Below, in pieces: positions 45,806 to 56,533 of a stretch of DNA of 64,000 nt. The stretch comes from Enterococcus sulfureus ATCC 49903. GTDB lineage: Bacteria > Bacillota > Bacilli > Lactobacillales > Enterococcaceae. Location: positions 1 through 64,000 of the forward strand of contig NZ_ASWO01000005.1 of NCBI RefSeq assembly GCF_000407605.1, in the 5' to 3' direction. Made by a program: the position numbers and the translations under genes. Position 1 is the stretch's first letter; every line of letters begins with the position of its first letter. The notes below the pieces were generated by a model. That model searched no databases, was not told where the DNA came from, and was given only the letters and a program-made list of their open reading frames with translations.

Positions 45806-47644
45806 ATGAAGACAAAAGTTCGCTTCGTCCAGTCGGTGAACTTTAAAATCGCCCTGACATTTATCTTGATTTTGTTGATTTCAATCGAGATTATCGGGGC
45901 GTATTTTATTCGCGGATTGGAACGTTCTACGATTAATAGTTTTATTACGGATATGAACAACAGTGCCTCTTCGATTTCCTATGTTGTGGCCAATGAATTA
46001 AGTAAACAAGACAATACCGATGAGACGACGACGAATGCCGCGATTCAACGATTACTTGAAAATAGTGACAATGCAGAAGTCATCGAGATGCGGGTTGTCG
46101 ATGAAAAAGGGATTGTGCGAGCAACAACAGATGTTAGTGACCAAAGTTCTGTCGGCAAGCGAAACGATTATCGCGATATCGATGACTTTTCAGCCAAAAG
46201 TTTTATTACCGTCGATCCAGATGGGAAACGAGTACAAATCAATGTACAGCCGATCCAATCGCCTTCTGGTGAAGCAGTGATTGGAGCCTTATACATCAAA
46301 AGTGATTTAGAAAAAGAATACCAACAAATTAAAAATACAGCGTTGATCTTTGTGACGTCTTCTATTATTGCAGCAGGGATCTCGATGATCATTGCACTAT
46401 TTATTGCACGTTCGATCACGCAACCGATCGGTGAAATGCGTCAACAAGCGATTCGCATCGCACGTGGTGACTATAGTGGTAAGGTAGCCATTCATGCTCA
46501 AGATGAGCTGGGTCAGTTAGCGGATACTTTTAATCAACTCGCCGAGCGAATCGAAGAAACGCAAGAAGCAATCGAATCCGAGCGAAATCGATTGAACAGT
46601 GTATTGTCACATATGACAGATGGTGTTATTGCGACCGACCGTAGAGGAAAAGTGATCACGATCAATGAGATGGCCTTGTCGTTATTGGATCTAAAAACAG
46701 AAGAAGAAGCGATAGGACTTTCGATTTTAACGATGCTGAAAATGGAAGCAGACTATACGTTGCGCGATTTATTAGAAAATCAAAATGAATTATTGCTCGA
46801 ACGACCATCGGATTCAGTCGAAAGGGGTCAATTGATTTTACGTGTCGACTTTTCAATGATCCGTAGGGAATCTGGCTTTATTTCAGGATTAGTTGCGGTT
46901 ATTCATGACGTAACTGAACAAGAAAAAACAGAACAAGAACGTCGAGAATTCGTTTCAAACGTTTCTCATGAATTGCGTACGCCGTTAACGAGTATGCGTA
47001 GTTATATCGAAGCACTAAGCGAAGGAGCTTGGCAAGATCCAGAAATCGCACCGAATTTTTTAAAAGTCACATTAGATGAAACTGATCGCATGATCCGCAT
47101 GATCAATGATTTATTAAATCTATCTCGAATGGATAGTGGCAATGCGGAATTGCAAAAAGAATGGGTCAATTTTAATGAACTCGTTAATTTTGTCTTAAAC
47201 CGATTTGATATGATGGTTACCAATCAAACGAAGCGATATACCATTCGTCGTGAGTTTACGCAACGTGAATTGTGGATGGAAGTCGATGCCGATCGGATGA
47301 TCCAAGTGATCGATAATATTATGAACAATGCCATCAAATACTCTCCTGATGGGGGCACGATCACGGTTTCACTATCTGAAACACATAACCATATTTTATT
47401 AAGTATCCGTGATCAAGGGTTGGGGATCCCGAAAGCCGATCTCACCAAAATCTTTACACGTTTTTATCGTGTGGACAAAGCTAGAGCACGTCAACAAGGT
47501 GGTACTGGTTTAGGACTTGCGATTTCTCGTGAAGTCATCAAAGCTCATGGTGGCTCGATTTGGGCACAAAGTCGAGAAAATTATGGATCGACCTTTTTTA
47601 TTAGTTTACCTTATGAACCGTATGAGGAGGATTGGTGGGAATGA
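45806..47644 (+). CDS. walK: Sensor histidine kinase WalK (VicK/YycG)
   Basis: A 612-residue membrane kinase. Transmembrane helices at about 14-34 and 180-200 bracket an extracytoplasmic sensor domain of about 145 residues; then HAMP (about 200-255), PAS (260-370), HisKA with His388 in FVSNVSHELRTPL, and HATPase with NAIKYSPDGG and GTGLGLAISREV. The large outer domain is like that of Bacillus and Staphylococcus, not the short one of Streptococcus. AGGAG precedes the ATG. Its stop overlaps yycH (ATGA). Confidence 0.96.
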   Translation: MKTKVRFVQSVNFKIALTFILILLISIEIIGAYFIRGLERSTINSFITDMNNSASSISYVVANELSKQDNTDETTTNAAIQRLLENSDNAEVIEMRVVDEKGIVRATTDVSDQSSVGKRNDYRDIDDFSAKSFITVDPDGKRVQINVQPIQSPSGEAVIGALYIKSDLEKEYQQIKNTALIFVTSSIIAAGISMIIALFIARSITQPIGEMRQQAIRIARGDYSGKVAIHAQDELGQLADTFNQLAERIEETQEAIESERNRLNSVLSHMTDGVIATDRRGKVITINEMALSLLDLKTEEEAIGLSILTMLKMEADYTLRDLLENQNELLLERPSDSVERGQLILRVDFSMIRRESGFISGLVAVIHDVTEQEKTEQERREFVSNVSHELRTPLTSMRSYIEALSEGAWQDPEIAPNFLKVTLDETDRMIRMINDLLNLSRMDSGNAELQKEWVNFNELVNFVLNRFDMMVTNQTKRYTIRREFTQRELWMEVDADRMIQVIDNIMNNAIKYSPDGGTITVSLSETHNHILLSIRDQGLGIPKADLTKIFTRFYRVDKARARQQGGTGLGLAISREVIKAHGGSIWAQSRENYGSTFFISLPYEPYEEDWWE

Positions 47645-48966
47645 AATGGCAACGACTACTTTTACGTCTCGCGTTGTGTATCTCCATTGCGACTAGTTTT
47701 TACTTGTCTTATTTGATCTGGCTCAATCCAACGAAAGCTGTTGCGACGCTACCACAAACAAAAGAGATCACAACAGAAGGTGAAATGACCACGAAAAACT
47801 TCCGTAGTTTAACGGATGTCTTTTTACCGTTACAATTGGTTTGGATCAATGAAGATCAAGCGAATGAAACGAATTCCGAACAAATCATCAAAACGTTATT
47901 GAGCGAAGTGGGCAGTAATGAGATGCAACAGCCTAAACTAGTTACGTATGAGGCTCCCAATGAATTTATCGAAAAAACGAGTGTAAAAAATGGATTTGAT
48001 TTTATTTTTATGAATCGAATCTCATTGAATGAAGCAATCGATCTTTTTGATTTAAAATTAGACTTAGAACCACAACAAGTCGAAAAAGAATTGATGTTTG
48101 ATCAAATGAGTTACAACAGTGAAACCAAGACACTTCATTTTATCGATGCGTCTAAAAAATCAGAACTTATCGTAAAAGTAAATCTGAATGAAACCGAAGT
48201 TCAAACGATTTTAAAACAAGATAAAGTGGCTTGGCAAGCTGTAGAATTTACACCTGATTTACTTTTACAACATTATTTAGTCGATCAACCAGTTGAAATG
48301 AAATTGTACAGCTATATCTCGACGGTACAGCCGTATTCGATATTTCGCGATAGTTTCTTCCATTCTCCTCAAGAAGCTAGTTTGAGTGATGACACCAATG
48401 ATTTGATGCTGACCGATCAATCTGAAATGATGACGGTACAGTTAGACAATCGTTTAGTAGAATATCGAGATACTGATATCACAGGTGTACACGATAATTT
48501 ATATGTGAAAAGCTACGATTATATCCGGAACCTAGGGATGAATTACGGAAACTTACGCTTTTTAGATCGTTTTGAGAATACATTAAATTATCGGATCTTT
48601 GTGGAAGGATTTCCAGTATTTAGCAACAATAACGATGGATTGATCTCGATGCAGTTTACAGAAAAAGCGCAAGCTGGAGATGAATGGGCGGTAAAAATCG
48701 CAGCAAGTTTAAATACGATCCAAATCCCGATTCCTTCTGATAAAACCATCCAATTGCCATCTAATAAATCTGTTTTATTGGATCTACAAGCACAAGGGCT
48801 TGATCTTAGCCGAGTATCAGCTATTATGATCGGCTATGAGTGGAATGATATCAAAGATACGAATGTAGTCGATTTGATCCCGACATGGTATATCAAATAT
48901 GATCATACATGGCAAAGTCAACAAGCATTAAGCAATCAATTGCAGCAAAGTGCAGGTGAACGATAA
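47641..48966 (+). CDS. yycH: WalK regulator YycH
   Basis: A 441-residue membrane-anchored protein with one N-terminal helix (about 7-28) and a large extracytoplasmic domain. In Bacillus YycH and YycI bind WalK in the membrane and tune its activity. The ATG at 47641 follows AGGAGG; two earlier in-frame TTG/GTG codons lie closer to that site. It overlaps walK by 4 nt and yycI by one base, so the four genes are translated as a unit. Confidence 0.92.
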   Translation: MKWQRLLLRLALCISIATSFYLSYLIWLNPTKAVATLPQTKEITTEGEMTTKNFRSLTDVFLPLQLVWINEDQANETNSEQIIKTLLSEVGSNEMQQPKLVTYEAPNEFIEKTSVKNGFDFIFMNRISLNEAIDLFDLKLDLEPQQVEKELMFDQMSYNSETKTLHFIDASKKSELIVKVNLNETEVQTILKQDKVAWQAVEFTPDLLLQHYLVDQPVEMKLYSYISTVQPYSIFRDSFFHSPQEASLSDDTNDLMLTDQSEMMTVQLDNRLVEYRDTDITGVHDNLYVKSYDYIRNLGMNYGNLRFLDRFENTLNYRIFVEGFPVFSNNNDGLISMQFTEKAQAGDEWAVKIAASLNTIQIPIPSDKTIQLPSNKSVLLDLQAQGLDLSRVSAIMIGYEWNDIKDTNVVDLIPTWYIKYDHTWQSQQALSNQLQQSAGER

Positions 48967-49820
48967 TGGGATTTAAACGAATCGAGTGGATCTTTTTTAT
49001 CGCCTTTTTAGGTGTAAATATTTTTTTATTGAATATTTTTCAAGCGTCAAAAAGTGATCAAATGATCGTATCTCCTGAAAGTCAAAAAATTCCTATCGAG
49101 CAACGATTAGAAAATGACGAAATTCGATACGAAGGAACACTATCTGATCAAAGTTTGACTGGATATTACTTAAGTGCAAAACCTGCTACGATGCAAAGTT
49201 TATATACAGAAATCAAGAAAAACAATAGCCAGCTGTTGAGTGATGGTGAAACGAAATTTGATGGCACACGCTTAATCCATCAAACAATGGACAAATTTAT
49301 CGTACCGGAAAAAGAAGATTTAGTTGCAGCAAGTCAAACCTATTGGAAAAAGAGCGTAATGCGTGGAGATGAATACACCTATCAACGCAATTTTTCAACG
49401 CTGTCTGATGAGAAAATTGAAATCGTTGCGACGCAATCTTATGAAGGAATTCCAATCAATGATCCATCAAGTCAATTGATCTTAAATTTTGCTAAAGAAA
49501 ATGAAGAGTATGTCAATACGAATTACTCCCAAACGTTTGTCAGTAATTTGACACCGCTGCGTGAATCGATGTCTTTATATACAGAAAAAGAGGCTATCGC
49601 GACGCTGTATAGTAACAATCGTTTGCCTGCTAAATCCACGATCGAATGGGCACAGCTAGCCTATACGCTGATTTTAAATGTTCGGGGACAAAACGTGTAC
49701 ATTCCAGCTTGGATCGTGTCTGTCAAAAAAGCAGACAATTCCCGTCAGTTAGAAGTCGTCAATGCGTTTAGCAATCGAATTATTACCAATTCCTCTGTTC
49801 GCAAGGTGGAAAATTATTAG
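48966..49820 (+). CDS. yycI: WalK regulator YycI
   Basis: A 284-residue protein with one N-terminal helix (about 7-24, GFKRIEWIFFIAFLGVNIFL) and an outer domain shaped like that of YycH. It works with YycH as a WalK partner. The ATG shares its first base with the yycH stop. The start MGFKRIEWIFF is typical of the family. Confidence 0.92.
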   Translation: MGFKRIEWIFFIAFLGVNIFLLNIFQASKSDQMIVSPESQKIPIEQRLENDEIRYEGTLSDQSLTGYYLSAKPATMQSLYTEIKKNNSQLLSDGETKFDGTRLIHQTMDKFIVPEKEDLVAASQTYWKKSVMRGDEYTYQRNFSTLSDEKIEIVATQSYEGIPINDPSSQLILNFAKENEEYVNTNYSQTFVSNLTPLRESMSLYTEKEAIATLYSNNRLPAKSTIEWAQLAYTLILNVRGQNVYIPAWIVSVKKADNSRQLEVVNAFSNRIITNSSVRKVENY

Positions 49821-49868
49821 TGCTTCGCGTATACTACGTAAAGTAGAAACAAAAAGGGGTCAAACGTA

Positions 49869-50675
49869 ATGAAAACCAACCAAGCATTTCAAGTCAGTAT
49901 TTTAGCAAGCGGTAGCTCAGGAAATTCACTTTACATTGAAAGTGAACAAAAACGGATTTTAGTCGATGCTGGATTAAGTGGTAAAAAAATTACTTCATTA
50001 TTGAGCGAAGTAGACCGTAAGCCTGAAGATTTAGATGCCATTTTAGTGACACATGAACATCGTGATCATATTCATGGCGTAGGCGTTTTGGCGCGAAAAT
50101 ATCATTTAGATGTCTATGCAAATCAACAAACTTGGCAAGCGATGGATCCGTTGATCGGTAAAGTCGATGTGGCACAAAAACATATTTTTGATATGGAGAG
50201 CGTGCTCACTTTGGGTGATTTGGACATTGAAAGTTTTGGGGTATCTCACGATGCAGCAGCACCGCAATTTTACAAATTTAATAAGGCTGGTAAGTCTTTT
50301 GTGGTATTAACGGATACGGGATATTGTAGCGATCGCGTGCGTGGGATTGTAAAAGATGCCGATGCGTATTTGATTGAAAGCAATCATGACCTGCAAATGT
50401 TGCGTATGGGAGCATATCCTTGGAATTTAAAACAACGCATCTTAGGCGATAAGGGCCATTTATCCAATGAAGATGGTGCGCTTGCGATGAAAGATCTTCT
50501 AGGAGATCGTACGAAACGTATCTATCTAGGTCATTTGAGTCGAGAGAACAATTTGAAAGAATTAGCGCATCTTACGATGGAAACCACCTTAAAAGAATAC
50601 GATAAAGGTGTCGGTGAAGCCTTCCATCTATACGATACCGACCCAGATCGCGCGACAGAATTATTTGCCATTTAA
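49869..50675 (+). CDS. walJ: Metallo-beta-lactamase-fold hydrolase WalJ (YycJ)
   Basis: A 268-residue cytoplasmic MBL-fold protein, conserved as the last gene of the Wal operon. Metal motifs are HEHRDHIHG (around residue 60), SHD and, near the C terminus, GHLSRENN. Relatives (VicX) act in cell division/wall coordination, and a nuclease activity has been reported; the exact substrate here is unknown. AAAAGGGG lies upstream of the ATG. There is no htrA-type protease gene after it, unlike in Bacillus. Confidence 0.93.
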   Translation: MKTNQAFQVSILASGSSGNSLYIESEQKRILVDAGLSGKKITSLLSEVDRKPEDLDAILVTHEHRDHIHGVGVLARKYHLDVYANQQTWQAMDPLIGKVDVAQKHIFDMESVLTLGDLDIESFGVSHDAAAPQFYKFNKAGKSFVVLTDTGYCSDRVRGIVKDADAYLIESNHDLQMLRMGAYPWNLKQRILGDKGHLSNEDGALAMKDLLGDRTKRIYLGHLSRENNLKELAHLTMETTLKEYDKGVGEAFHLYDTDPDRATELFAI

Positions 50676-50727
50676 AAAAGACTTGCTCTCCTTTGACATC
50701 AGGTGAAAGGAGAGCAAGTCTTTTTTA
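50674..50727. terminator. Bidirectional terminator after walJ
   Basis: Stem AAAAAAGACTTGCTCTCC... with ...GGAGAGCAAGTCTTTTTT, at least 20 bp and a loop of about 11. It is shared with the convergent CPBP gene. Confidence 0.92.
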
Positions 50728-51345
50728 TGTGAGAAATAGCGTGCCAACGACGACTAAAGTATTCATTCCGACGTGGCTGATAATCGAGGTCCAAATGCGG
50801 CCAGTTCGCATGTAGAGAAAACTAAAGAATAAACCTAGTGCTGCATATAAAATGAGATGGCCATCAAAATGCATGAGCGCAAACAATAAACTGCTGACAC
50901 ACATGGCAAACCAAACGGGAGTGCGTGAGGCTAAAGAACTGAAGATTGCCCGACGAAACACAAATTCTTCCATGATCGGTCCACCGATCGTCACTGCCAA
51001 AATAAAGAAGGGTTGAGATTTTACCAGTGAAATAATTTGTTCCGTATTTTTCGACGCTTCGGGAACGCCAAATAGAGCGATTTCAAGTTGCATTGCTAGA
51101 CTTTGAACTAGAATAGCCAAAAAGATCCCGCCGATTCCCCAAAGTAAGATTTGTTTCCAATTTGCAGGTCGCTTTTCAAATCCGATCAATCCGTGTTTTA
51201 GATAAATCAAAATCAAAAAGACTGCACCAAAGATATACGTAATCAACGTGACCCACAAACTAAGACTAACTGGAAAAAATGCGGGGAGGAGATAGCAGAT
51301 AGCATACGTTAAAATCGTGAGCGTACTGTATTTTTTTAAAGACAT
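50725..51345 (-). CDS. CPBP intramembrane metalloprotease (Abi family)
   Basis: A 206-residue membrane protease with about six helices. Motif 1 is EEFVFRR (126-132), motif 2 is FALMHFDGH and motif 3 is HVGMN, the glutamate and histidine residues of the family. Family members cleave prenylated proteins, help in bacteriocin self-immunity or act on sigma-factor regulators; the substrate here is unknown. AGGAGG lies before the ATG. Bacillus has a CPBP gene (ydiL) in the same place before groES. Confidence 0.9.
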   Translation of the reverse strand: MSLKKYSTLTILTYAICYLLPAFFPVSLSLWVTLITYIFGAVFLILIYLKHGLIGFEKRPANWKQILLWGIGGIFLAILVQSLAMQLEIALFGVPEASKNTEQIISLVKSQPFFILAVTIGGPIMEEFVFRRAIFSSLASRTPVWFAMCVSSLLFALMHFDGHLILYAALGLFFSFLYMRTGRIWTSIISHVGMNTLVVVGTLFLT

Positions 51346-51432
51346 GAAATGCCTCCTTTCTTCATTAGTAGTATAACAAAAAAATCAAGTAGCATCTTAT
51401 TTCCATGAATTTTTAAAAATTATTCAAAAAAC

Positions 51433-51500
51433 TTGCATTCTGATGGAAAAATGAGTAATATAATCTGTGTAAGTTAGCACTCGATTAAAGAGAGTGCTAA
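51433..51500 (+). promoter_or_regulatory. groESL promoter with CIRCE element
   Basis: TTGCAT (51433-51438), a 17-bp spacer and TAATAT (51456-51461), followed by a perfect CIRCE operator TTAGCACTC-N9-GAGTGCTAA (51474-51500). HrcA repressor binds it until heat shock. No CtsR heptad repeat is seen here, so groESL appears to be controlled by HrcA alone. Confidence 0.94.
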
Positions 51501-51531
51501 AACTAAAAAACCTATTTTTTTGGAGGGATAA

Positions 51532-51819
<288 letters not shown>

Positions 51820-51842
51820 AAAAATATTTTTGAGGTGAATAA

Positions 51843-53468
<1,626 letters not shown>

Positions 53469-53503
53469 AAAAAAAAGAACTTGCCTAGGCAAGTTCTTTT
53501 TTT
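53469..53503. terminator. Bidirectional terminator after groEL
   Basis: Stem AAAAAAGAACTTGCC with GGCAAGTTCTTTTTT around TA, with A and T runs at the ends. The convergent PH-domain gene ends inside it. Confidence 0.92.
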
Positions 53504-53882
53504 AGTGCAATACTGCAGTGGCTAACGCTTGTTGGATGGCAAGAATGCTGTCATCTTTTCGAAAAGGTAATGTGATTGTCGGTTCTACCGCGCTAGAAAT
53601 CCAAATGTCTAGTTCGGCATCTAAATCAAAATGGCCACTTGTTTCAATACTAAAGTGTGAAATGCTGCGATAAGGAATGCTATGATATTGACTTTTCTTC
53701 CCTGTTACGCCTTGTTTATCAACAATGATCAAGCGTTTGTTGGTAAATACGACTAAGTCGCGAATCAAAGTGAACGCTAAATCGACAGTTTCATTTGAAA
53801 TCAAGATCGATTGCAATTCGCGTGTTACATTGGCCGTATCTGTTTTTGTGTTGTTGCCTAAAAGTCCATCGAATAATCCCAT
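53502..53882 (-). CDS. Bacterial PH-domain protein (bPH_1, YokE-like)
   Basis: A 126-residue soluble protein of the bacterial PH-domain family (PF08000 type). Marks are the N-terminal MGLFDGLLGN, the strand pair RDLVVFTNKRLIIVDKQG and SIPYRSISHFSIET. Such domains often sit at the membrane, and the function is unknown. The ATG at 53882 follows TTGGAGG; an in-frame longer start at 53921 has no such site and gives a poor family match. Confidence 0.86.
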   Translation of the reverse strand: MGLFDGLLGNNTKTDTANVTRELQSILISNETVDLAFTLIRDLVVFTNKRLIIVDKQGVTGKKSQYHSIPYRSISHFSIETSGHFDLDAELDIWISSAVEPTITLPFRKDDSILAIQQALATAVLH

Positions 53883-54031
53883 GCTCAGTTCCTCCAATCT
53901 TATTTGAGGTAAGTATAACATGAAAAACTCCTGATGAATCTTTGGGAAAAGGTGAAGCGGAACATTTCTACTTCTTTTTTCAATCTATCTGTTATAAAAT
54001 AAGGAAAGATTAAAAAAGAGGAGTTGCACTC

Positions 54032-55504
54032 ATGCAAAATATCTATCCAGATGATAGTTTAACGCTACATACTGATCTTTATCAAATTAATATGATGCAA
54101 ACATATTGGGAATTAGGCAGAGCTGATCGTCATGCAGTTTTTGAATGTTACTTTCGTGACATGCCTTTTCAACATGGTTACGCCATCTTTGCTGGTTTAG
54201 AACGCCTTGTTCACTATTTAGAACATTTGAAATTTACTGAAACAGATTTAGCTTATCTACGCGAAGTAGGCGGCTATTCCGAAGGTTTTTTAGCGTATTT
54301 ACGTGAATTTAAATTTGCCTGTACCGTGCGTGCTGTAAAAGAAGGGGAATTGGTGTTCAACAATGAACCGTTGATTCAAGTAGAAGGTCCGATCGCCCAT
54401 GCCCAATTGATTGAGACTGCCCTATTGAATATGGTCAATTTCCAAACGTTGATTGCAACAAAAGCCGCGCGTATCAAATCTGTCATTGGAGAAGATCCGT
54501 TATTAGAATTTGGCTCAAGACGTGCGCAAGAATTAGATGCGGCCATTTGGGGAACCCGTGCTGCTTTTATTGGTGGAGCAGATGCTACGAGTAATGTCCG
54601 TGCAAGTAAAATTTTTGGGATTCCAGCAAGCGGAACCCATGCACACTCATTGGTTCAATCGTATGGAAACGATTATGATGCCTTTATGGCGTATGCAAAA
54701 ACGCATCGTGATTGTGTCTTTTTAGTCGATACGTATGATACCTTGCGTTCAGGTGTACCTAATGCGATCCGCGTTGCAAACGAAATGAAAGACAGCATCA
54801 ACTTTTTAGGTGTACGAATCGATAGTGGAGATATGGCATATATCTCAAAAAAAGTACGTGAACAATTAGATGAAGCTGGATTTACAGATGCAAAAATCTT
54901 TGCATCAAATGATTTAGATGAAAGTACGATCTTAAGTCTTAAAATGCAAAAAGCGAAAATCGATGTATGGGGTGTTGGAACAAAATTGATTACCGCATAT
55001 GACCAACCCGCATTAGGCGCTGTGTATAAACTGGTTTCGATGGAAGATGATCATGGACAAATGATCGATACGATCAAGTTGTCCAGTAATGCAGAAAAAG
55101 TTTCCACACCAGGAAGAAAGCAAATTTGGCGAATCACAAGACGTTCGAATGGGAAATCAGAAGGAGATTACATCACGCTTTGGGATGAAGATCCACGGAC
55201 TCAAACGGAGTTGTTTATGTTCCACCCGGTCCACACATTTATCAATAAAACCATCAAAGATTTCCACGCGCGTCCTTTATTGTTAGATATCTACCAAGAA
55301 GGAACGCTAGTCTATGACTTACCTGTTTTAGAAGAAATCAAAGCTTATTCAAAAGCGAGCTTAGATTCATTATGGGATGAATACAAACGTGATCTAAATC
55401 CACAACCGTATCCTGTGGACTTATCACAAGAATGTTGGAATCATAAGATGCGTTTGATTGAACAAGTACGAAAAAATGTTCAAGCGCTAAAAGTAGAGGA
55501 ATAA
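54032..55504 (+). CDS. pncB: Nicotinate phosphoribosyltransferase
   Basis: A 490-residue enzyme joining nicotinic acid to PRPP to form nicotinate mononucleotide, the start of niacin salvage. Visible segments are LHTDLYQINMMQTYW, FGSRRAQELDAA, ASGTHAHS (with the catalytic His region) and VDTYDTLRSG. The extra-long C-terminal part is normal for the Gram-positive form. AGAGGAG precedes the ATG. nadE lies 16 nt downstream, making a two-gene NAD operon. Confidence 0.95.
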   Translation: MQNIYPDDSLTLHTDLYQINMMQTYWELGRADRHAVFECYFRDMPFQHGYAIFAGLERLVHYLEHLKFTETDLAYLREVGGYSEGFLAYLREFKFACTVRAVKEGELVFNNEPLIQVEGPIAHAQLIETALLNMVNFQTLIATKAARIKSVIGEDPLLEFGSRRAQELDAAIWGTRAAFIGGADATSNVRASKIFGIPASGTHAHSLVQSYGNDYDAFMAYAKTHRDCVFLVDTYDTLRSGVPNAIRVANEMKDSINFLGVRIDSGDMAYISKKVREQLDEAGFTDAKIFASNDLDESTILSLKMQKAKIDVWGVGTKLITAYDQPALGAVYKLVSMEDDHGQMIDTIKLSSNAEKVSTPGRKQIWRITRRSNGKSEGDYITLWDEDPRTQTELFMFHPVHTFINKTIKDFHARPLLLDIYQEGTLVYDLPVLEEIKAYSKASLDSLWDEYKRDLNPQPYPVDLSQECWNHKMRLIEQVRKNVQALKVEE

Positions 55505-55520
55505 AGTAGGAGGAATCTAA

Positions 55521-56345
55521 ATGACGACACAAGAAGCGATTATTGCAGAATTAGGTGTACAACCAACTATTGATCCAAAAGAAGAAATTCGGAAAAGTAT
55601 TGATTTTTTAAAAACTTATTTAAAACAATATCCATTTTTAACAACATTCGTTTTAGGGATCAGTGGAGGACAAGATTCTTCATTAGCAGGGCGTTTGGCA
55701 CAACTGGCTATCGAAGAAATGCGAAATGAAACAGGCAATCCCAATTATCAATTTATTGCAGTTCGCTTGCCTTACGGGGAACAAGCTGATGAAGAAGATG
55801 CTTTGCGTGCATTAGAATTCATCCAAGCAGACATTGAGGTACGTGTTAATATCAAAGATGCAGTCGATGCACAAGTTCAAGCAGTTGCAGATACGGGAAT
55901 TCCTGTTAGTGACTTCAACAAAGGCAATATCAAAGCACGTCAACGTATGATCTCACAATACGCGATTGCAAGTGAACGTCATGGGGCAGTATTGGGAACC
56001 GATCATGCAGCAGAAAATATCACTGGCTTCTTTACCAAGTATGGTGACGGTGGCGCGGATATTTTACCTTTATTCCGTTTAAATAAGCGCCAAGGTAAGG
56101 CGTTATTAAAAGAATTAGGTGCACCAGAGGCTTTATATACAAAAATCCCAACAGCCGATTTAGAAGACGGCCGTCCATTGGTTGCCGATGAAGTAGCACT
56201 TGGGGTAACGTATGATGCAATCGATGATTACTTAGAAGGCAAAGCTGTTCGTGCTGAAGATCAAGAAACGATTGAACGCTGGTGGAATAAAACGCAACAT
56301 AAACGTCACTTGCCAATTACGATTTTTGACGACTTTTGGAAGTAA
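55521..56345 (+). CDS. nadE: NAD synthetase (ammonia-dependent)
   Basis: A 274-residue enzyme converting deamido-NAD to NAD with ammonia. The PP-loop is SGGQDSS (48-54), and later [26 protein letters not shown] is typical. The short length, without a nitrilase domain, marks the ammonia-dependent form. TAGGAGG precedes the ATG. With pncB it gives NAD from external niacin via NaMN and NaAD; the missing adenylyltransferase step (nadD) is outside this window. Confidence 0.96.
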   Translation: MTTQEAIIAELGVQPTIDPKEEIRKSIDFLKTYLKQYPFLTTFVLGISGGQDSSLAGRLAQLAIEEMRNETGNPNYQFIAVRLPYGEQADEEDALRALEFIQADIEVRVNIKDAVDAQVQAVADTGIPVSDFNKGNIKARQRMISQYAIASERHGAVLGTDHAAENITGFFTKYGDGGADILPLFRLNKRQGKALLKELGAPEALYTKIPTADLEDGRPLVADEVALGVTYDAIDDYLEGKAVRAEDQETIERWWNKTQHKRHLPITIFDDFWK

Positions 56346-56384
56346 AAATAACAACGATTTTAAAGTTTCTGATGTTATTTTTTT
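56344..56384 (+). terminator. Terminator after pncB-nadE
   Basis: Arms AAAATAACA (56344-56352) and TGTTATTTT (56373-56381) around a long loop, followed by T. Moderate strength. Confidence 0.6.
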
Positions 56385-56403
56385 GAAATCAACAGGATTT
56401 TAT

Positions 56404-56432
56404 TTGCAACAAATTAGGGATTGTCTTATAAT
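56404..56432 (+). promoter_or_regulatory. Promoter of the LTA-synthase-like gene
   Basis: TTGCAA (56404-56409), a 17-bp spacer and a perfect TATAAT (56427-56432). The start is expected near 56439. Confidence 0.78.
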
Positions 56433-56438
56433 AACATT

Positions 56439-56508
56439 ACAGGAGTTTTGGGGAAGACTCTGTCAACAACGTCGAGAGGAAAACAGCAATGTTTCCTCTT
56501 TTTTTTAT
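56439..56508 (+). promoter_or_regulatory. Leader with internal terminator before the LTA-synthase-like gene
   Basis: Between the promoter and the coding start lies an intrinsic terminator: AGAGGAAA (56475-56482) with TTTCCTCT (56492-56499), then T8. GGGGAAG (56450-56456) can pair instead with TTTCCTC (56492-56498), giving a possible antiterminator. The layout suggests conditional attenuation, or a short RNA of about 70 nt with read-through into the gene. The ligand or protein is unknown, and I find no leader peptide with a ribosome-binding site. Confidence 0.55.
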
Positions 56509-56533
56509 TCTCTTTTTGTCAGGAGTGAAGTAC

